Notes: generated by a model not told the origin, from the sequence alone. 55,765 bases of DNA from Pseudomonas faucium (GCF_021602585.1 NZ_BQIP01000030.1:1-55765), one strand, 5' to 3'. Positions 36,297 to 48,100 are shown, counted from the stretch's first letter. A program made the numbers and translations.

Positions 36297-37922
36297 TCAG
36301 GTCCTGAAGCGGGCGACCAGCCCATTCAAGTCCACTGCCAAGCGCGAAAGCTCGGCACTGGCGGCGCTGGTCTGATGCGCCCCAGTCGCACTCTGCACCG
36401 ACAGGTCATTGATGTTCACCAGGTTGCGATCCACCTCGCGCGCCACCTGCGCCTGCTCTTCCGCCGCACTGGCGATCACCAGGTTGCGCTCGTTGATCTG
36501 CGCCACCGCCCCGGCAATGCTGTCCAGCGCCAAGCCCGCGCCACGGGCGATGTTCAAGGTCGACTCGGCGCGTTCGGTGCTGGTGCGCATCGACTCCACC
36601 GCCTGCTCGGTGCCGCCCTGGATGCTGCCGATCATCCGCTCGATCTCGCTGGTCGACTGCTGGGTGCGATGGGCCAGCGCGCGTACTTCATCCGCGACCA
36701 CGGCAAAGCCGCGGCCGGCTTCACCGGCGCGTGCGGCCTCGATGGCCGCGTTCAGGGCGAGCAGGTTGGTCTGGTCGGCCAGGCCACGGATCACGTCGAG
36801 CACCTTGCCGATATCGCGTGACTGCTCGGCCAGGTGGGTGATGAGCTGCGCTGTGGCCTGCACGTCGCCGCTCATGCGCTCGATGGCGCCGACGGTTTCC
36901 ATGACCAGGTCACGCCCATCGCCGGCCGAGCGGCTGGCTTCGCCGGACGCCTCGGATGTGCTAACGGCGTTGCGCGCCACTTCTTCCACGGCGCTGGTCA
37001 TCTCGGTGACCGCAGTGGCGGCCTGTTCGATTTCGTTGTTCTGCTGCTGCAGGCCACGGGCACTCACGTCGGTGACGCAGTTCAGCTCTTCGGCGGCAGA
37101 GGCCAGCTGGGTGGCCGAGCCGGCAATCAGTTGCAGGGTGTCGCGCAGCTTGTCCTGCATGCGGGCCATGGCGCGCAGCAGGCGGGCGGCTTCGTCGGTG
37201 CCTTCGGCGCGGATGATGTGGGTCAGGTCGCCGTCGGCGACTTGTTCCGCGGCCTTGAGGGCTTCGTCGATCGGTTTGACGATGCTGCGGGTGAGCAGGA
37301 AGGCGCAGAGGAAGGTCAGCACGGTGGCCGCGACCAGCAGCCCGATCACCAGGGCGAAGGCCGCGGCGTACTGGCTGGCGGCGGTGTCGTTGGTGTCGCG
37401 GGTCTGGTCGGTGTTGATCTTCACCAGGGTGTCCATGACCTTGTTGATCTGCTCGGAGTTGGCCAAAAGGTCGCGGTTGAGCAGGTCTCGCAGCTCATCG
37501 GTACGGTTGGCCTGGCTCAGGCTGCGCATGCGCGCCTCCAGCTGGCGGTACTGGCTGAGCAGCTGGGTGTACTGGTCGAAGGCCGCCTGCTCGTCGGCGG
37601 CGCCGATCATCGGCAGGTAGGCCTGGCGGGCGCGGTCGATCTGGGCGTTGCGCTGGTCCAAAAGGTTGAGGGTGTCGCGCTGCACCTCAGGCTCGCGGTT
37701 GAGCAGCAGGCGGTAGGAGAGGGTGCGCATGCGCAGGTTCAGCGCGGTCAGCTCGTCCAGGGTCTTGATGCTGGGGATGCTGATGTCCTCGATGGCAATG
37801 CCGGCCTGGCGGATGTTGCCCATCTGCATGAGCGAGAAGATGCCGAGGCCGAGCATCAGCACGCCGATCAGCGAAAAGCCGAGCAAGGCGCGCGGGGCGA
37901 TGTTCATGTTGCGTAGAGACAT
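36297..37922 (-). CDS. Methyl-accepting chemotaxis protein, four-helix-bundle sensor
   Basis: 541 residues. Membrane helix 1 (about 9-31), a periplasmic 4HB_MCP-type sensor (about 35-185), membrane helix 2 (186-211), HAMP (212-265) and a cytoplasmic coiled coil with the signalling tip around [25 protein letters not shown]. No C-terminal receptor-docking pentapeptide is seen (it ends RFRT). The ATG at 37922 lacks a good ribosome binding site. The ligand is unknown; the position beside gbcAB makes a betaine-related compound possible but unproven. Confidence 0.9.
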   Translation of the reverse strand: MSLRNMNIAPRALLGFSLIGVLMLGLGIFSLMQMGNIRQAGIAIEDISIPSIKTLDELTALNLRMRTLSYRLLLNREPEVQRDTLNLLDQRNAQIDRARQAYLPMIGAADEQAAFDQYTQLLSQYRQLEARMRSLSQANRTDELRDLLNRDLLANSEQINKVMDTLVKINTDQTRDTNDTAASQYAAAFALVIGLLVAATVLTFLCAFLLTRSIVKPIDEALKAAEQVADGDLTHIIRAEGTDEAARLLRAMARMQDKLRDTLQLIAGSATQLASAAEELNCVTDVSARGLQQQNNEIEQAATAVTEMTSAVEEVARNAVSTSEASGEASRSAGDGRDLVMETVGAIERMSGDVQATAQLITHLAEQSRDIGKVLDVIRGLADQTNLLALNAAIEAARAGEAGRGFAVVADEVRALAHRTQQSTSEIERMIGSIQGGTEQAVESMRTSTERAESTLNIARGAGLALDSIAGAVAQINERNLVIASAAEEQAQVAREVDRNLVNINDLSVQSATGAHQTSAASAELSRLAVDLNGLVARFRT

Positions 37923-38198
37923 GGGGGAAGAGTCCAGGCAAGGAAAGAGGGCGCAATCCATGCGACAAAATAAGACGTACCTGGGCTATCGGTCGTGACC
38001 GGTGAGTCTTGAGTGCGCGCGGCGAAAATTGTGAGGCAGCTATCTATTTACCTGACCGGCGGTTGACCCAAGTCGGAACAAGGCGCCGGTTACCCTGTCA
38101 ATCTCGCGGTAAGAAACCTTGAGAATCCGTTATTTAATGGCGATGGCTCACACTTTTCTTTATCGTGTGCGCCCTTTGCAACAACCCGAGATATCCCC

Positions 38199-38429
38199 AT
38201 GCTGGAAGCTTCCCTGAATCAACTCGAGCAACTGGTCAGCGACCTGATGCAGAAAAACGCTCAACTCACCGAGCAGAACACCTCCCTCGGCCAGGAACTG
38301 GCCCAGGCCAAGGAAGAAAACGAGACCCTGCAGCTGTCGCTGATGGAGCAGGAAGAAAAGCACGGCGCGACCGCCGCCCGTATCCAGGCGCTGGTTGACC
38401 GCGCCAGCGCAGGTGTCGTCGGCGCATGA
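38199..38429 (+). CDS. Short coiled-coil protein paired with ZapA (TIGR02449-like)
   Basis: 76 residues, almost entirely a heptad-patterned coiled coil (MLEASLNQLEQLVSDLMQKNAQLTEQN...), followed by a short Gly/Val tail. It resembles the ZapB/TIGR02449 type protein that precedes zapA in Pseudomonas. Its stop overlaps the zapA start (ATGA), so the two are co-translated. It probably has a role in cell division. The ribosome binding site is weak. Confidence 0.75.
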   Translation: MLEASLNQLEQLVSDLMQKNAQLTEQNTSLGQELAQAKEENETLQLSLMEQEEKHGATAARIQALVDRASAGVVGA

Positions 38430-38728
38430 GACTGCAAGCGCAGCCGATCAATGTCGTGTCGATCCTCGGCAGCGACTATTCGATCAAGGCGCCTGAAGGC
38501 CAGGAAGAAACCCTGGCGCAGGCAGTGCGGATGCTCAATACCGCCCTGGCCGAGACCAAGCGTCAGTACCCGAGCCTGATCGGCGACAAGCTGCTGGTAC
38601 TGGCCGCCCTCAACTTGTGTTCCAAGCAGGTCGAACTGCAGCAGGAACACCAGCAGACCCTCGAGCGGACCCAGGCGCAGATCGATGCCACGGTGGACGC
38701 CATCGTTCGGACCATCGCCGAACAATAA
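38426..38728 (+). CDS. zapA: ZapA-family cell-division protein
   Basis: 100 residues: the N-terminal strand-rich head (INVVSILGSDYSIKAPEGQEETLAQAVRMLN) and the long C-terminal helix typical of ZapA, which cross-links FtsZ filaments at midcell. The usual Pseudomonas zapA locus is followed by 6S RNA and a 5-formyltetrahydrofolate cyclo-ligase gene. Neither is here, so this may be a second, paralogous pair. Confidence 0.8.
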   Translation: MRLQAQPINVVSILGSDYSIKAPEGQEETLAQAVRMLNTALAETKRQYPSLIGDKLLVLAALNLCSKQVELQQEHQQTLERTQAQIDATVDAIVRTIAEQ

Positions 38729-38748
38729 CCAGCACACGACATCGGCCT

Positions 38749-38819
38749 TGTAGGAGCGGATTCATCCGCGATTGCGTCAGTGGACTCACTACCGCATCGC
38801 GGATAAATCCGCTCCTACA
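38749..38819. repeat. REP pair (type C)
   Basis: Inverted units of about 23 bp directly after zapA, probably ending that transcript. Confidence 0.9.
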
Positions 38820-38863
38820 AGGTGCACTTGTTTGCTGCAGATCACTGGAATAACTGGATACTC

Positions 38864-38877
38864 AAGTGTATACACTT
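38864..38877. promoter_or_regulatory. 14-bp perfect palindrome, probable operator of the mcpH-like gene
   Basis: AAGTGTATACACTT, 32 bp before the ATG and overlapping the probable promoter (an AATAAT-like -10 follows at about 38888). The TGTATACA core resembles GntR-family operators. The regulator is unknown. Confidence 0.5.
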
Positions 38878-38909
38878 TCCGTAAAACAATAATTAACGGG
38901 GAGTGGGGC

Positions 38910-40847
38910 ATGCGGATCTGGCGTAAAAGCATCCAGTGGCAGTTGATCGCAAGCATGGGCGCTGCCCTGCTGGCGAGCATCTTGGTGGTGGTGGTGATTT
39001 TCACGGTGGCGCTCAACCGCCTGACCGAACGTTATCTGCTCGACACGGCGCTACCGGCCAGCGTCGAAGCCATCCGCAACGACATCGAGCGCATGCTCGG
39101 CCAGCCCTTGGTGGCCGCCGCCGACATTGGTGGCAACACCCTGCTGCGCGACTGGCTGGCAGCCGGTGAAGACGCCGCCGAGCGCCCCCGCTTCATCGAG
39201 TACCTTGAAGCCGCCAGGCAACGCAACCACGCCTTTACGACCATGTTCGCCGCGACCGAAACGGGCCATTACTACAACGAGAAAGGCCTCGACCGCACCC
39301 TCAGCCGCGAAAACCCCCACGACACCTGGTTCTACCGCTACATCGACAGCGGTGCCGAGCGCGTGCTCAACATCGACATCGATGGCTCCACAGGCGAGCT
39401 TGCGCTGTTCATCAATTACCGCGTGGAAAAGGACGGCAAGCTGGTGGGCGTGGCGGGCATGGGCCTGCGCATGAGCGAGCTGTCGAAGCTGATCCACGAC
39501 TTCAGCTTCGGCGAGCGTGGCAAGGTCTTTTTGGTGCGCAACGACGGGCTGATCCAGGTGCACCCCGACCCTGCCTTGAGCGGCAAGCGGCAACTGGCCG
39601 AGCAGCTCGACGCACCCGCCGCCCAGGCGCTGCTCACCGGCGACCAGACCTTGCGCAGCAACCGTTTCCAGCGCGACGGCGAGGCCTATCTTGCCCTGGG
39701 CCTGCCCCTGCGCGATTTGAACTGGACCCTGGTCGCCGAGGTGCCGGAGGCGGAAATCTACGCGCAGATGCACCAGGCGCTGTGGCTGACCACCTTGATC
39801 GGCGGCGCCGTGGCGCTGCTTTCGCTGCTGCTGGTGGTATGGCTGGCGCGCGGCTTGGTGAAGCCGATCCGCCGGGTCACGGCGGCGCTGGTGCAGATCG
39901 GCAGCGGCGCGGGTGACCTCAGCCATCGCCTGGATGATTCTCGCCAGGATGAACTGGGCGACCTGGCCCGCGGCTTCAACCGCTTTCTCGACAGCCAGCG
40001 CGGCCTGATCGGCGAAGTGCTGAGCACCACCGAGCGCCTGCACGTTGCCGTCGAGCAGGTGACCCAGGTGGTGGACAACACGGCCGAGCGCTCGGGCCGG
40101 CAGCAGGAAATGACCGAGATGGTCGCCACTGCCGTGCACGAGATGGGCCTGACCGTGCAGGAAATTGCCCGTAATGCCGGCGATGCTGCGCAAGCCTCGC
40201 AAGCGGCGCGTGACGAAGCGCTGCAGGCGCGCGATGTGGTGCAGCGCTCGATCCAGGGCATCGAGGGCATGTCGGGCGACATCGGCAAGGCGGCGGATGC
40301 GGTCGGCCAACTGGCCGGTGAAGTGGCCTCGATCGATGAGGTGCTGGCGGTGATCCGCAGTATTTCCGAGCAGACCAACCTGCTGGCGCTCAATGCCGCG
40401 ATCGAGGCCGCAAGGGCAGGGGAAATGGGCCGAGGCTTTGCCGTGGTTGCCGATGAGGTGCGCACCCTGGCCCGGCGCACGCAGCTGTCTACCGATGAGG
40501 TGCAGCAGATGATCCAGCGGCTCAAGCAGGGCGCGGGGTCGGCGGTGACGTCGATGCAGGCGGGGCAGCAGGCCACGGGCAGTGGCGTGGAGTTCAGCCA
40601 GCGCACCGGCTCATCGTTGGGCGCGATCACCGATCAGGTGGAGCACATCAGCGACATGAACCACCAGGTGGCCACGGCGACCGAAGAGCAGTCGGCGGTG
40701 ACCGAGGAAATCAACCGCACGGTGCAGGGGATATCGGATCTGGCGCGGGAAACGGCGGCGGAAGTACAGGGGTGCCGCGAGGAGTGTAAGGCGTTGCGTG
40801 GGTTGGCGGATGATCTTGCGCGACAGATGGGGGGCTTCAGGCTTTAG
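38910..40847 (+). CDS. mcpH: Methyl-accepting chemotaxis protein, dCache type, McpH-like
   Basis: 645 residues from the ATG at 38910 (GGGGAG upstream). Membrane helix 1 (about 12-34), a large periplasmic double-Cache sensor (about 38-280, with [10 protein letters not shown] and [11 protein letters not shown]), membrane helix 2 (about 290-314), HAMP and a signalling domain with the conserved tip ([22 protein letters not shown]). By position next to ltaE-glyA-sox, and by sensor type, it looks like P. putida KT2440 PP_0320, McpH, described as a receptor for purine derivatives. The ligand assignment is by memory of that locus and is tentative. Confidence 0.8.
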   Translation: MRIWRKSIQWQLIASMGAALLASILVVVVIFTVALNRLTERYLLDTALPASVEAIRNDIERMLGQPLVAAADIGGNTLLRDWLAAGEDAAERPRFIEYLEAARQRNHAFTTMFAATETGHYYNEKGLDRTLSRENPHDTWFYRYIDSGAERVLNIDIDGSTGELALFINYRVEKDGKLVGVAGMGLRMSELSKLIHDFSFGERGKVFLVRNDGLIQVHPDPALSGKRQLAEQLDAPAAQALLTGDQTLRSNRFQRDGEAYLALGLPLRDLNWTLVAEVPEAEIYAQMHQALWLTTLIGGAVALLSLLLVVWLARGLVKPIRRVTAALVQIGSGAGDLSHRLDDSRQDELGDLARGFNRFLDSQRGLIGEVLSTTERLHVAVEQVTQVVDNTAERSGRQQEMTEMVATAVHEMGLTVQEIARNAGDAAQASQAARDEALQARDVVQRSIQGIEGMSGDIGKAADAVGQLAGEVASIDEVLAVIRSISEQTNLLALNAAIEAARAGEMGRGFAVVADEVRTLARRTQLSTDEVQQMIQRLKQGAGSAVTSMQAGQQATGSGVEFSQRTGSSLGAITDQVEHISDMNHQVATATEEQSAVTEEINRTVQGISDLARETAAEVQGCREECKALRGLADDLARQMGGFRL

Positions 40848-40857
40848 ATCGGTGGTG

Positions 40858-40945
40858 GCCCTATCGCCGGCAAGCCGGCTCCCACAGGGCAAACCACTGC
40901 CTTCGAGCGCAGCGCGGTACCTGTGGGAGCCGGCTTGCCGGCGAT
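40858..40945. repeat. REP pair (type A), left copy of a duplicated element around ltaE
   Basis: An 88-bp element with two inverted REP units at 40864-40944. It is 85/88 identical, including the spacer between the units, to the element at 42073-42160 on the other side of ltaE. Confidence 0.9.
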
Positions 40946-40954
40946 TGCGATCTG

Positions 40955-41995
40955 TCAGGCGCCGATGATGGCGCGGATGTCCGCCGCCAGCTCGCGCACC
41001 CTGGCTTCCTCGGTATCCCACGAGCACATGAACCGCGCCCCACCGCTGCCGATGAAGGTATAGAAGCGCCAGCCCTTGGCACGCAGTGCCTCGATCGCAG
41101 GCTCCGGCATCTGCAGGAACACCCCGTTGGCCTCCACCGGGAACATCAACTGCACCCCTGGCAGATCGCTCACCAACGACGCGAGCAACTGCGCGCAGCG
41201 GTTGGCGTGGGCGCCATGGCGCAGCCAGGCGTCATCTTCCAGCAACCCCACCCACGGCGCGGACAGGAAGCGCATCTTCGACGCCAGCTGCCCGGCCTGC
41301 TTGCAGCGGTAGTCGAAGTCATCGGCCAGGTCGCGATTGAAGAACAGGATCGCCTCGCCCACCGCCATGCCGTTCTTGGTACCGCCAAAGCACAGCACAT
41401 CGACGCCGGCCTTCCAGGTCAGCTCGGCCGGGCTGCAGCCCAGGAACGAGCAGGCATTGCTGAAGCGCGCGCCGTCCATGTGCAGGTTCAGGCCCAGCTC
41501 CTTGCAGGTGGCGCTGATCGCCTTGAGCTCGTCGGGGCGGTACACGGTGCCCACTTCGGTGGCCTGGGTGAGGGTGACCACACGCGGCTTGGGGTAGTGG
41601 ATGTCCTGGCGCTTGAGCGCCACTTCGCGGATCGATTCGGGCGTCAGCTTGCCGTTGACGCTGGGCGCGGTCAGCAGCTTGGAGCCGTTGGAGAAGAATT
41701 CCGGCGCGCCGCATTCGTCGGTCTCGACGTGGGCGGTCTCGGAGCAGATCACGCTGTGGTAGCTCTGGCACAGCGAGGCCAGGGCCAGGGAGTTGGCGGC
41801 GGTGCCGTTGAAGGCGAAGAACACCTCGCAGTCGGTTTCGAACAGTTTGCGAAAGTACTCCGAGGCGCGCTCGGTCCACTGGTCGTCGCCGTAGGCGCGT
41901 TCGTGGCCGGTGTTGGCCTTGGCCATCGCGGCCCAGGCTTCGGGGCAGATGCCGGAATAGTTGTCGCTGGCGAATTGTTGGCTCTTGTCTGTCAT
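40955..41995 (-). CDS. ltaE: Low-specificity L-threonine aldolase
   Basis: 346 residues, a fold-type I PLP enzyme. The Schiff-base lysine is Lys207 in CFGGTKNGMAVGE, and HMDGARFSNA contains the Asp that pairs with the PLP nitrogen. It cleaves threonine or allo-threonine to glycine and acetaldehyde and so feeds the glycine pool used by GlyA next to it. It is a single gene on the minus strand, enclosed by two nearly identical REP elements. Confidence 0.92.
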   Translation of the reverse strand: MTDKSQQFASDNYSGICPEAWAAMAKANTGHERAYGDDQWTERASEYFRKLFETDCEVFFAFNGTAANSLALASLCQSYHSVICSETAHVETDECGAPEFFSNGSKLLTAPSVNGKLTPESIREVALKRQDIHYPKPRVVTLTQATEVGTVYRPDELKAISATCKELGLNLHMDGARFSNACSFLGCSPAELTWKAGVDVLCFGGTKNGMAVGEAILFFNRDLADDFDYRCKQAGQLASKMRFLSAPWVGLLEDDAWLRHGAHANRCAQLLASLVSDLPGVQLMFPVEANGVFLQMPEPAIEALRAKGWRFYTFIGSGGARFMCSWDTEEARVRELAADIRAIIGA

Positions 41996-42072
41996 GGCAC
42001 GGTCCTGTGAACGACGCAGAAGCGCACTCTAAACCATTGCTGAAACGGTTGCCTATACAACCCACTTCATGG

Positions 42073-42160
42073 GCCCTATCGCCGGCAAGCCGGCTCCCAC
42101 AGGGCAAACCACTGCCTTCGAGTGCAGCGCTGTACCTGTGGAAGCCGGCTTGCCGGCGAT
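42073..42160. repeat. REP pair (type A), right copy of the duplicated element around ltaE
   Basis: An 88-bp element in the same orientation as 40858-40945, with three mismatches in 88. The units are at 42079-42159. Confidence 0.9.
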
Positions 42161-42312
42161 AGGGCCAGGGTGAACAACCCCAAAGCCAATGTCGTAAACG
42201 CGCCATTGCAAGGCGTGCGCAGGCATCTGACCCACCCCGGCCAGTCATACCATCGCCACAAAGGGCCACAGTGCCTTACAGACAAGAACAGATCGCTGCC
42301 GGGAGAAACATG

Positions 42313-43566
42313 ATGTTCAGCAAGCAAGACCAGATCCAGGGTTATGACGACGCACTGCTGGCGGCGATGAATGCCGAAGAACAGCGCCAGGAAGATCACA
42401 TCGAGCTGATCGCCTCGGAGAACTACACCAGCAAGCGCGTAATGCAGGCCCAGGGCAGCGGCCTGACCAACAAGTACGCCGAAGGCTACCCGGGCAAGCG
42501 CTACTACGGCGGTTGCGAGCACGTCGACAAGGTCGAGGCGCTGGCCATCGAGCGCGCCAAGCAGCTGTTCGGCGCCGACTACGCCAACGTCCAGCCGCAC
42601 TCCGGCTCCTCGGCCAACGGCGCGGTGTACCTGGCCCTGCTGCAGGCCGGCGACACCATCCTGGGCATGAGCCTGGCCCACGGCGGCCACCTGACCCACG
42701 GCGCCAAGGTGTCGTCCTCGGGCAAGCTGTACAACGCCGTGCAGTACGGCATCGACACCAACACCGGCCTGATCGACTACGACGAAGTCGAGCGCCTGGC
42801 CGTCGAGCACAAGCCGAAGATGATCGTCGCCGGCTTCTCGGCCTACTCCAAGACCCTCGATTTCCCACGCTTTCGCGCCATCGCCGACAAGGTAGGCGCC
42901 TTGCTCTTCGTCGACATGGCCCACGTCGCCGGCCTGGTCGCCGCCGGCCTGTACCCCAACCCGATTCCGTTCGCCGACGTGGTCACCACCACCACCCACA
43001 AGACCCTGCGCGGACCACGTGGCGGCCTGATCCTGGCCAAGGCCAACGAAGAGATCGAGAAGAAACTCAACGCTGCGGTATTCCCTGGCGCCCAGGGCGG
43101 CCCGCTGATGCACGTGATCGCCGCCAAGGCCGTGTGCTTCAAGGAAGCGCTGGAGCCCGGCTTCAAGGCCTACCAGAAACAAGTGATCGAAAACGCCCAG
43201 GCCATGGCCCAGGTGTTCATCGACCGCGGCTACGACGTGGTCTCCGGCGGCACCGACAACCACCTGTTCCTGGTCAGCCTGATTCGCCAGGGCCTGACCG
43301 GCAAAGATGCCGACGCCGCCCTGGGCCGCGCGCACATCACCGTCAACAAGAACGCCGTACCCAACGACCCGCAGTCGCCGTTCGTTACCTCGGGCCTGCG
43401 CATCGGCACCCCGGCCGTCACCACCCGCGGCTTCAAGGTTGCCCAGTGCACCGCCCTGGCCGGCTGGATTTGCGACGTGCTCGACAACCTCGGCGATGCC
43501 GACGTCGAAGCCGATGTGGCGAAGAACGTCGCTGCGCTGTGCGCCGACTTCCCTGTTTACCGCTGA
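42313..43566 (+). CDS. glyA: Serine hydroxymethyltransferase GlyA
   Basis: 417 residues, the normal size. PLP enzyme with Lys230 in [14 protein letters not shown]. It interconverts serine and glycine with tetrahydrofolate. Placed at the head of soxBDAG, it uses the glycine and the methylene-THF made by sarcosine oxidase to form serine, the substrate of SdaA. Two ATG codons (42310, 42313) follow GGGAG; the second gives the usual N-terminus [10 protein letters not shown]. soxB follows after 15 bases. No glycine riboswitch is visible upstream. Confidence 0.96.
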   Translation: MFSKQDQIQGYDDALLAAMNAEEQRQEDHIELIASENYTSKRVMQAQGSGLTNKYAEGYPGKRYYGGCEHVDKVEALAIERAKQLFGADYANVQPHSGSSANGAVYLALLQAGDTILGMSLAHGGHLTHGAKVSSSGKLYNAVQYGIDTNTGLIDYDEVERLAVEHKPKMIVAGFSAYSKTLDFPRFRAIADKVGALLFVDMAHVAGLVAAGLYPNPIPFADVVTTTTHKTLRGPRGGLILAKANEEIEKKLNAAVFPGAQGGPLMHVIAAKAVCFKEALEPGFKAYQKQVIENAQAMAQVFIDRGYDVVSGGTDNHLFLVSLIRQGLTGKDADAALGRAHITVNKNAVPNDPQSPFVTSGLRIGTPAVTTRGFKVAQCTALAGWICDVLDNLGDADVEADVAKNVAALCADFPVYR

Positions 43567-43581
43567 GTGGAGCAGACGACC

Positions 43582-44832
43582 ATGCAACGCTATTCGGGCT
43601 TCGGCCTCCTCAAGCACTCCCTCAGCCACCACGAAAACTGGCAGCGCATGTGGCGCACGCCGACCCCCAAGAAGGTCTACGACGTGGTCATCGTCGGCGG
43701 TGGCGGCCATGGCCTGGCCACGGCCTACTACCTGGCCAAGGAACACGGCATCACCAACGTCGCGGTGATCGAGAAGGGTTACCTGGGCGGCGGCAACACC
43801 GCCCGCAACACCACCATCGTGCGTTCCAACTACCTGTGGGACGAGTCGGCGCACCTGTACGAGCACGCCATGAAGCTGTGGGAGGGGCTGTCCCAGGACC
43901 TCAACTACAACGTGATGTTCTCCCAGCGCGGCGTCTACAACCTGTGCCACACCCTGCAGGACATGCGTGACTCCGAGCGCCGCGTCAGCGCCAACCGCCT
44001 CAATGGCGTGGACGGCGAGCTGCTCAACACCGCCCAGGTCGCGGCCGAAATCCCGTACCTGGACTGCTCCAAGAACACCCGCTACCCGATCCTCGGCGCC
44101 ACCGTTCAGCGCCGTGGCGGCGTGGCCCGCCACGATGCCGTGGCCTGGGGCTTCGCCCGCGCCGCCGACGCCCTGGGCGTGGACCTGATCCAGCAAACCG
44201 AAGTGATCGGTTTTCGCAAGGAAAACGGCGCGGTCATTGGCGTTGAAACCAACAAGGGCTTCATCGGCGCCAAGCGCGTCGGCGTGGTCACCGCCGGTAA
44301 CTCCGGGCACATGGCGCGCCTGGCGGGCTTTCGCCTGCCGCTCGAATCGCACCCGCTGCAGGCACTGGTGTCCGAGCCGATCAAGCCGATCATCGACAGC
44401 GTGATCATGTCCAACGCCGTGCACGGCTACATCAGCCAGTCCGACAAGGGCGACCTGGTGATCGGCGCCGGCATCGACGGCTGGGTCGGCTACGGCCAGC
44501 GCGGTTCGTACCCGGTGATCGAGCACACCCTGCAGGCCATCGTCGAGATGTTCCCGAACCTCTCGCGGGTGCGCATGAACCGCCAGTGGGGCGGCATCGT
44601 CGACACCTCGCCGGACGCCTGCCCGATCATCTCCAAGACCCCGGTGAAGAACATGTTCTTCAACTGCGGCTGGGGCACCGGCGGCTTCAAGGCGACCCCG
44701 GGCTCGGGCAACGTCTTCGCCGCGAGCCTGGCCAAGGGCGAGATGCACCCGCTGGCCGCGCCGTTCTCCATGGACCGTTTCTACAACGGCGCACTGATCG
44801 ACGAACACGGCGCTGCCGCCGTCGCCCACTAA
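43582..44832 (+). CDS. soxB: Sarcosine oxidase beta subunit SoxB
   Basis: 416 residues, a D-amino-acid-oxidase-type flavoprotein with the FAD loop [18 protein letters not shown] (about 35-52). The conserved [12 protein letters not shown] segment is where the covalent FMN histidine lies in the family. It carries the sarcosine oxidation site of the heterotetramer. The ATG at 43582 follows GTGGAG; a GTG at 43567 is less likely. soxD follows 14 bases later. Confidence 0.95.
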   Translation: MQRYSGFGLLKHSLSHHENWQRMWRTPTPKKVYDVVIVGGGGHGLATAYYLAKEHGITNVAVIEKGYLGGGNTARNTTIVRSNYLWDESAHLYEHAMKLWEGLSQDLNYNVMFSQRGVYNLCHTLQDMRDSERRVSANRLNGVDGELLNTAQVAAEIPYLDCSKNTRYPILGATVQRRGGVARHDAVAWGFARAADALGVDLIQQTEVIGFRKENGAVIGVETNKGFIGAKRVGVVTAGNSGHMARLAGFRLPLESHPLQALVSEPIKPIIDSVIMSNAVHGYISQSDKGDLVIGAGIDGWVGYGQRGSYPVIEHTLQAIVEMFPNLSRVRMNRQWGGIVDTSPDACPIISKTPVKNMFFNCGWGTGGFKATPGSGNVFAASLAKGEMHPLAAPFSMDRFYNGALIDEHGAAAVAH

Positions 44833-44846
44833 CCGGAGCCACCGTC

Positions 44847-45182
44847 ATGTTGCATATTTTCTGTCCCCACTGCGGCGAGCTGCGCTCCGAAGAAGAGTTT
44901 CACGCCTCTGGCCAGGCGCACATCGCCCGCCCGCTGGACCCCAACGCCTGCTCCGACGAAGAGTGGGGCACCTACATGTTCTTCCGCGACAACCCGCGCG
45001 GCATCCACCATGAACTGTGGGACCACGTTGCCGGCTGCCGTCAGTACTTCAACGTCACCCGCGACACCGTGACCTACGAAATTCTGGAAACCTACAAGAT
45101 TGGCGAGAAGCCGCAAGTGACCGCCGCTGGCAAGCAGAGCGCCGCACCGTCGACCGTCAAGGGCCAAGGGGAAAAAGTATGA
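44847..45182 (+). CDS. soxD: Sarcosine oxidase delta subunit SoxD
   Basis: 111 residues. The small zinc-binding subunit, with Cys6 and Cys9 in FCPHCGE and later His/Cys ligands (including GCRQYF). It opens with the family start MLHIFCPHCGE. The last residues are an extended basic tail. Its stop overlaps the soxA start (ATGA), so the stoichiometry is set by coupled translation. Confidence 0.95.
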   Translation: MLHIFCPHCGELRSEEEFHASGQAHIARPLDPNACSDEEWGTYMFFRDNPRGIHHELWDHVAGCRQYFNVTRDTVTYEILETYKIGEKPQVTAAGKQSAAPSTVKGQGEKV

Positions 45183-48100
45183 GCCAGACCTATCGCCTCG
45201 CCAGCGGCGGGCGCATCGACCGCAGCAAGGTCCTGAACTTCAGCTTCAACGGCAAGACCTACCAGGGCTATGCCGGTGACAGCCTGGCCGCCGCGTTGCT
45301 GGCCAACGGCGTCGACATCGTCGGGCGCAGCTTCAAGTACTCGCGCCCGCGCGGCATCATCGCCGCCGGTACCGAAGAACCGAACGCCATCTTGCAGATC
45401 GGCTCCAGCGAAGCCACCCAGATCCCCAACGTGCGCGCCACCCAGCAGGCGCTGTACGCAGGCCTGGTCGCCACCAGCACCAACGGCTGGCCGAACGTCA
45501 ACAACGACGTGATGGGCATCCTGGGCAAGGTCGGCGGCAGCATGATGCCGCCGGGTTTCTACTACAAAACCTTCATGTACCCCAAATCGTTCTGGATGAC
45601 TTACGAGAAGTACATCCGCAAAGCCGCAGGCTTGGGCCGTGCGCCGCTGCAGAACGACCCGGACAGCTACGACTACATGAACCAGCACTGCGACGTGCTG
45701 ATCGTCGGCGCCGGCCCTGCGGGCCTGGCCGCCGCGCTGGCCGCCGCACGCAGCGGTGCCCGGGTGATCCTGGCCGATGAGCAGGAAGAGTTCGGCGGCA
45801 GCCTGCTCGACTCCCGCGAAACCCTCGACGGCAAGCCTGCCGCCGATTGGGTCAACGCGGTGGTCAAGGAGCTGGAAAGCCTGCCGGAAGTGACCCTGCT
45901 GCCCCGCGCCACGGTCAACGGCTACCACGACCACAACTTCCTGACCATCCACGAGCGCCTCACCGATCACCTCGGCGACCGCGCCCCGATCGGCCAGGTA
46001 CGCCAGCGCGTGCACCGCGTGCGTGCCGGCCGCGTGGTACTGGCCGCCGGCGCCCACGAGCGGCCGCTGGTGTATGGCAACAACGACCTGCCGGGCAACA
46101 TGCTGGCCGGTGCCGTCTCCACCTACGTGCGCCGCTATGGCGTGGCCCCGGGCCGCAAGCTGGTGCTGTCGACCAACAACGACCACGCCTACCGCTGCGC
46201 GCTGGACTGGCACGACGCCGGCCTGCAAGTGGTGGCCATCGCCGATGCGCGCCACAACCCGCGCGGCTCGCTGGTTGAAGAAGCGCGTGCCAAAGGCATC
46301 CGCATCCTCACCTCCAGCGCCGTGGTCGAGGCCAAGGGCAGCAAGCACGTGACCGGCGCCCGCGTGGCCGCCATCGATGTGCAGGCGCACAAAGTCACCA
46401 GCCCAGGCGAAACCCTGGATTGCGACCTGATCGCCACCTCCGGCGGCTACAGCCCGGTGGTTCACCTGGCCTCGCACCTGGGCGGCCGCCCGGTGTGGCG
46501 TGAAGACATCCTCGGCTTCGTGCCGGGCGATGCACCGCAAAAGCGTGTGTGCGTGGGCGGCGTGAATGGCGTCTACGCCCTGGGTGAGGTGATTGCCGAT
46601 GGTTTCGAAGGCGGCGTGCGCGCAGCCACCGAAGCCGGTTTCAAAGCCACCGCCGGCGCCCTGCCCAAAGCCGTGCAGCGCAAGGAAGAAGCCACCGTGG
46701 CGCTGTTCCAGGTGCCACACGACAAAGGCACCGCCCGCGCGCCGAAGCAGTTCGTCGACCAGCAGAACGACGTCACCGCTGCGGCCATCGAGCTAGCCAC
46801 CCGCGAGGGCTTCGAGTCGGTCGAGCACGTCAAGCGCTACACCGCGCTGGGCTTCGGCACCGACCAGGGCAAGCTGGGTAACATCAACGGCCTGGCCATC
46901 GCCGCCCGTTCGCTGGGGATCAGCATCCCGGAAATGGGCACCACCATGTTCCGCCCCAACTACACCCCGGTGACCTTCGGCGCTGTTGCCGGGCGCCACT
47001 GCGGCCACCTGTTCGAGCCGGTGCGCTTCACCGCCCTGCATGCCTGGCACGTGAAGAACGGCGCCGAGTTCGAAGACGTCGGCCAGTGGAAGCGCCCGTG
47101 GTACTTCCCCAAGGCCGGTGAAGACATCCATGGCGCCGTGGCCCGTGAATGCAAGGCCGTGCGCGACAGCGTGGGCCTGCTCGACGCCTCGACCCTGGGC
47201 AAGATCGACATCCAGGGCCCGGACGCGCGCGAATTCCTCAACCGCATCTACAGCAACGCCTGGACCAAGCTCGACGTGGGCAAGGCCCGCTACGGCCTGA
47301 TGTGCAAGGAAGACGGCATGGTCTTCGACGACGGCGTGACTGCCTGCGTCGGCGACAACCACTTCTACATGACCACCACCACCGGCGGCGCCGCCCGCGT
47401 GCTGCAGTGGCTGGAGCTGTACCACCAGACCGAATGGCCAGAGATGAAGGTGTACTTCACCTCGGTCACCGACCACTGGGCCACCCTGACCCTGTCCGGC
47501 CCCAACAGCCGCAAGCTGCTTGGCGAGCTGACCGACGACATCGACCTGGACAAGGACGCCTTCCCGTTCATGACCTGGAAGGAAGGCACCGTCGCCGGCG
47601 TACCGGCCCGGGTGTTCCGCATCTCGTTCACCGGCGAGCTGTCGTACGAAGTGAACGTGCAGGCCAACTACGCCATGGGCGTGCTGGAGAAGGTGATCGA
47701 GGCGGGCAAGCAGTACAACCTGACCCCCTATGGCACCGAGACCATGCACGTGCTGCGCGCCGAGAAGGGCTTCATCATCGTCGGCCAGGACACCGACGGC
47801 TCGATGACCCCGGACGACCTCAACATGAGCTGGTGCGTGGGCCGCAACAAGCCGTTCTCGTGGATCGGCCTGCGCGGCATGAACCGCGAAGACTGCGTGC
47901 GCGACAACCGCAAGCAGCTGGTGGGCCTCAAGCCTGTGAACCCCACCCAGTGGCTGCCTGAGGGCGCCCAACTGGTGTTCGACCCGAAACAGCCGATCCC
48001 GATGGACATGGTCGGCCACGTCACCTCCAGCTACGCGGCCAACTCCCTGGGCTATTCGTTCGCCATGGGTGTGGTCAAGGGCGGCCTCAAGCGCATGGGC

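Noticed and set aside
42161-42312. Glycine riboswitch before glyA
   Set aside because: The expected paired aptamer features could not be found. The same holds for the region before sdaA.
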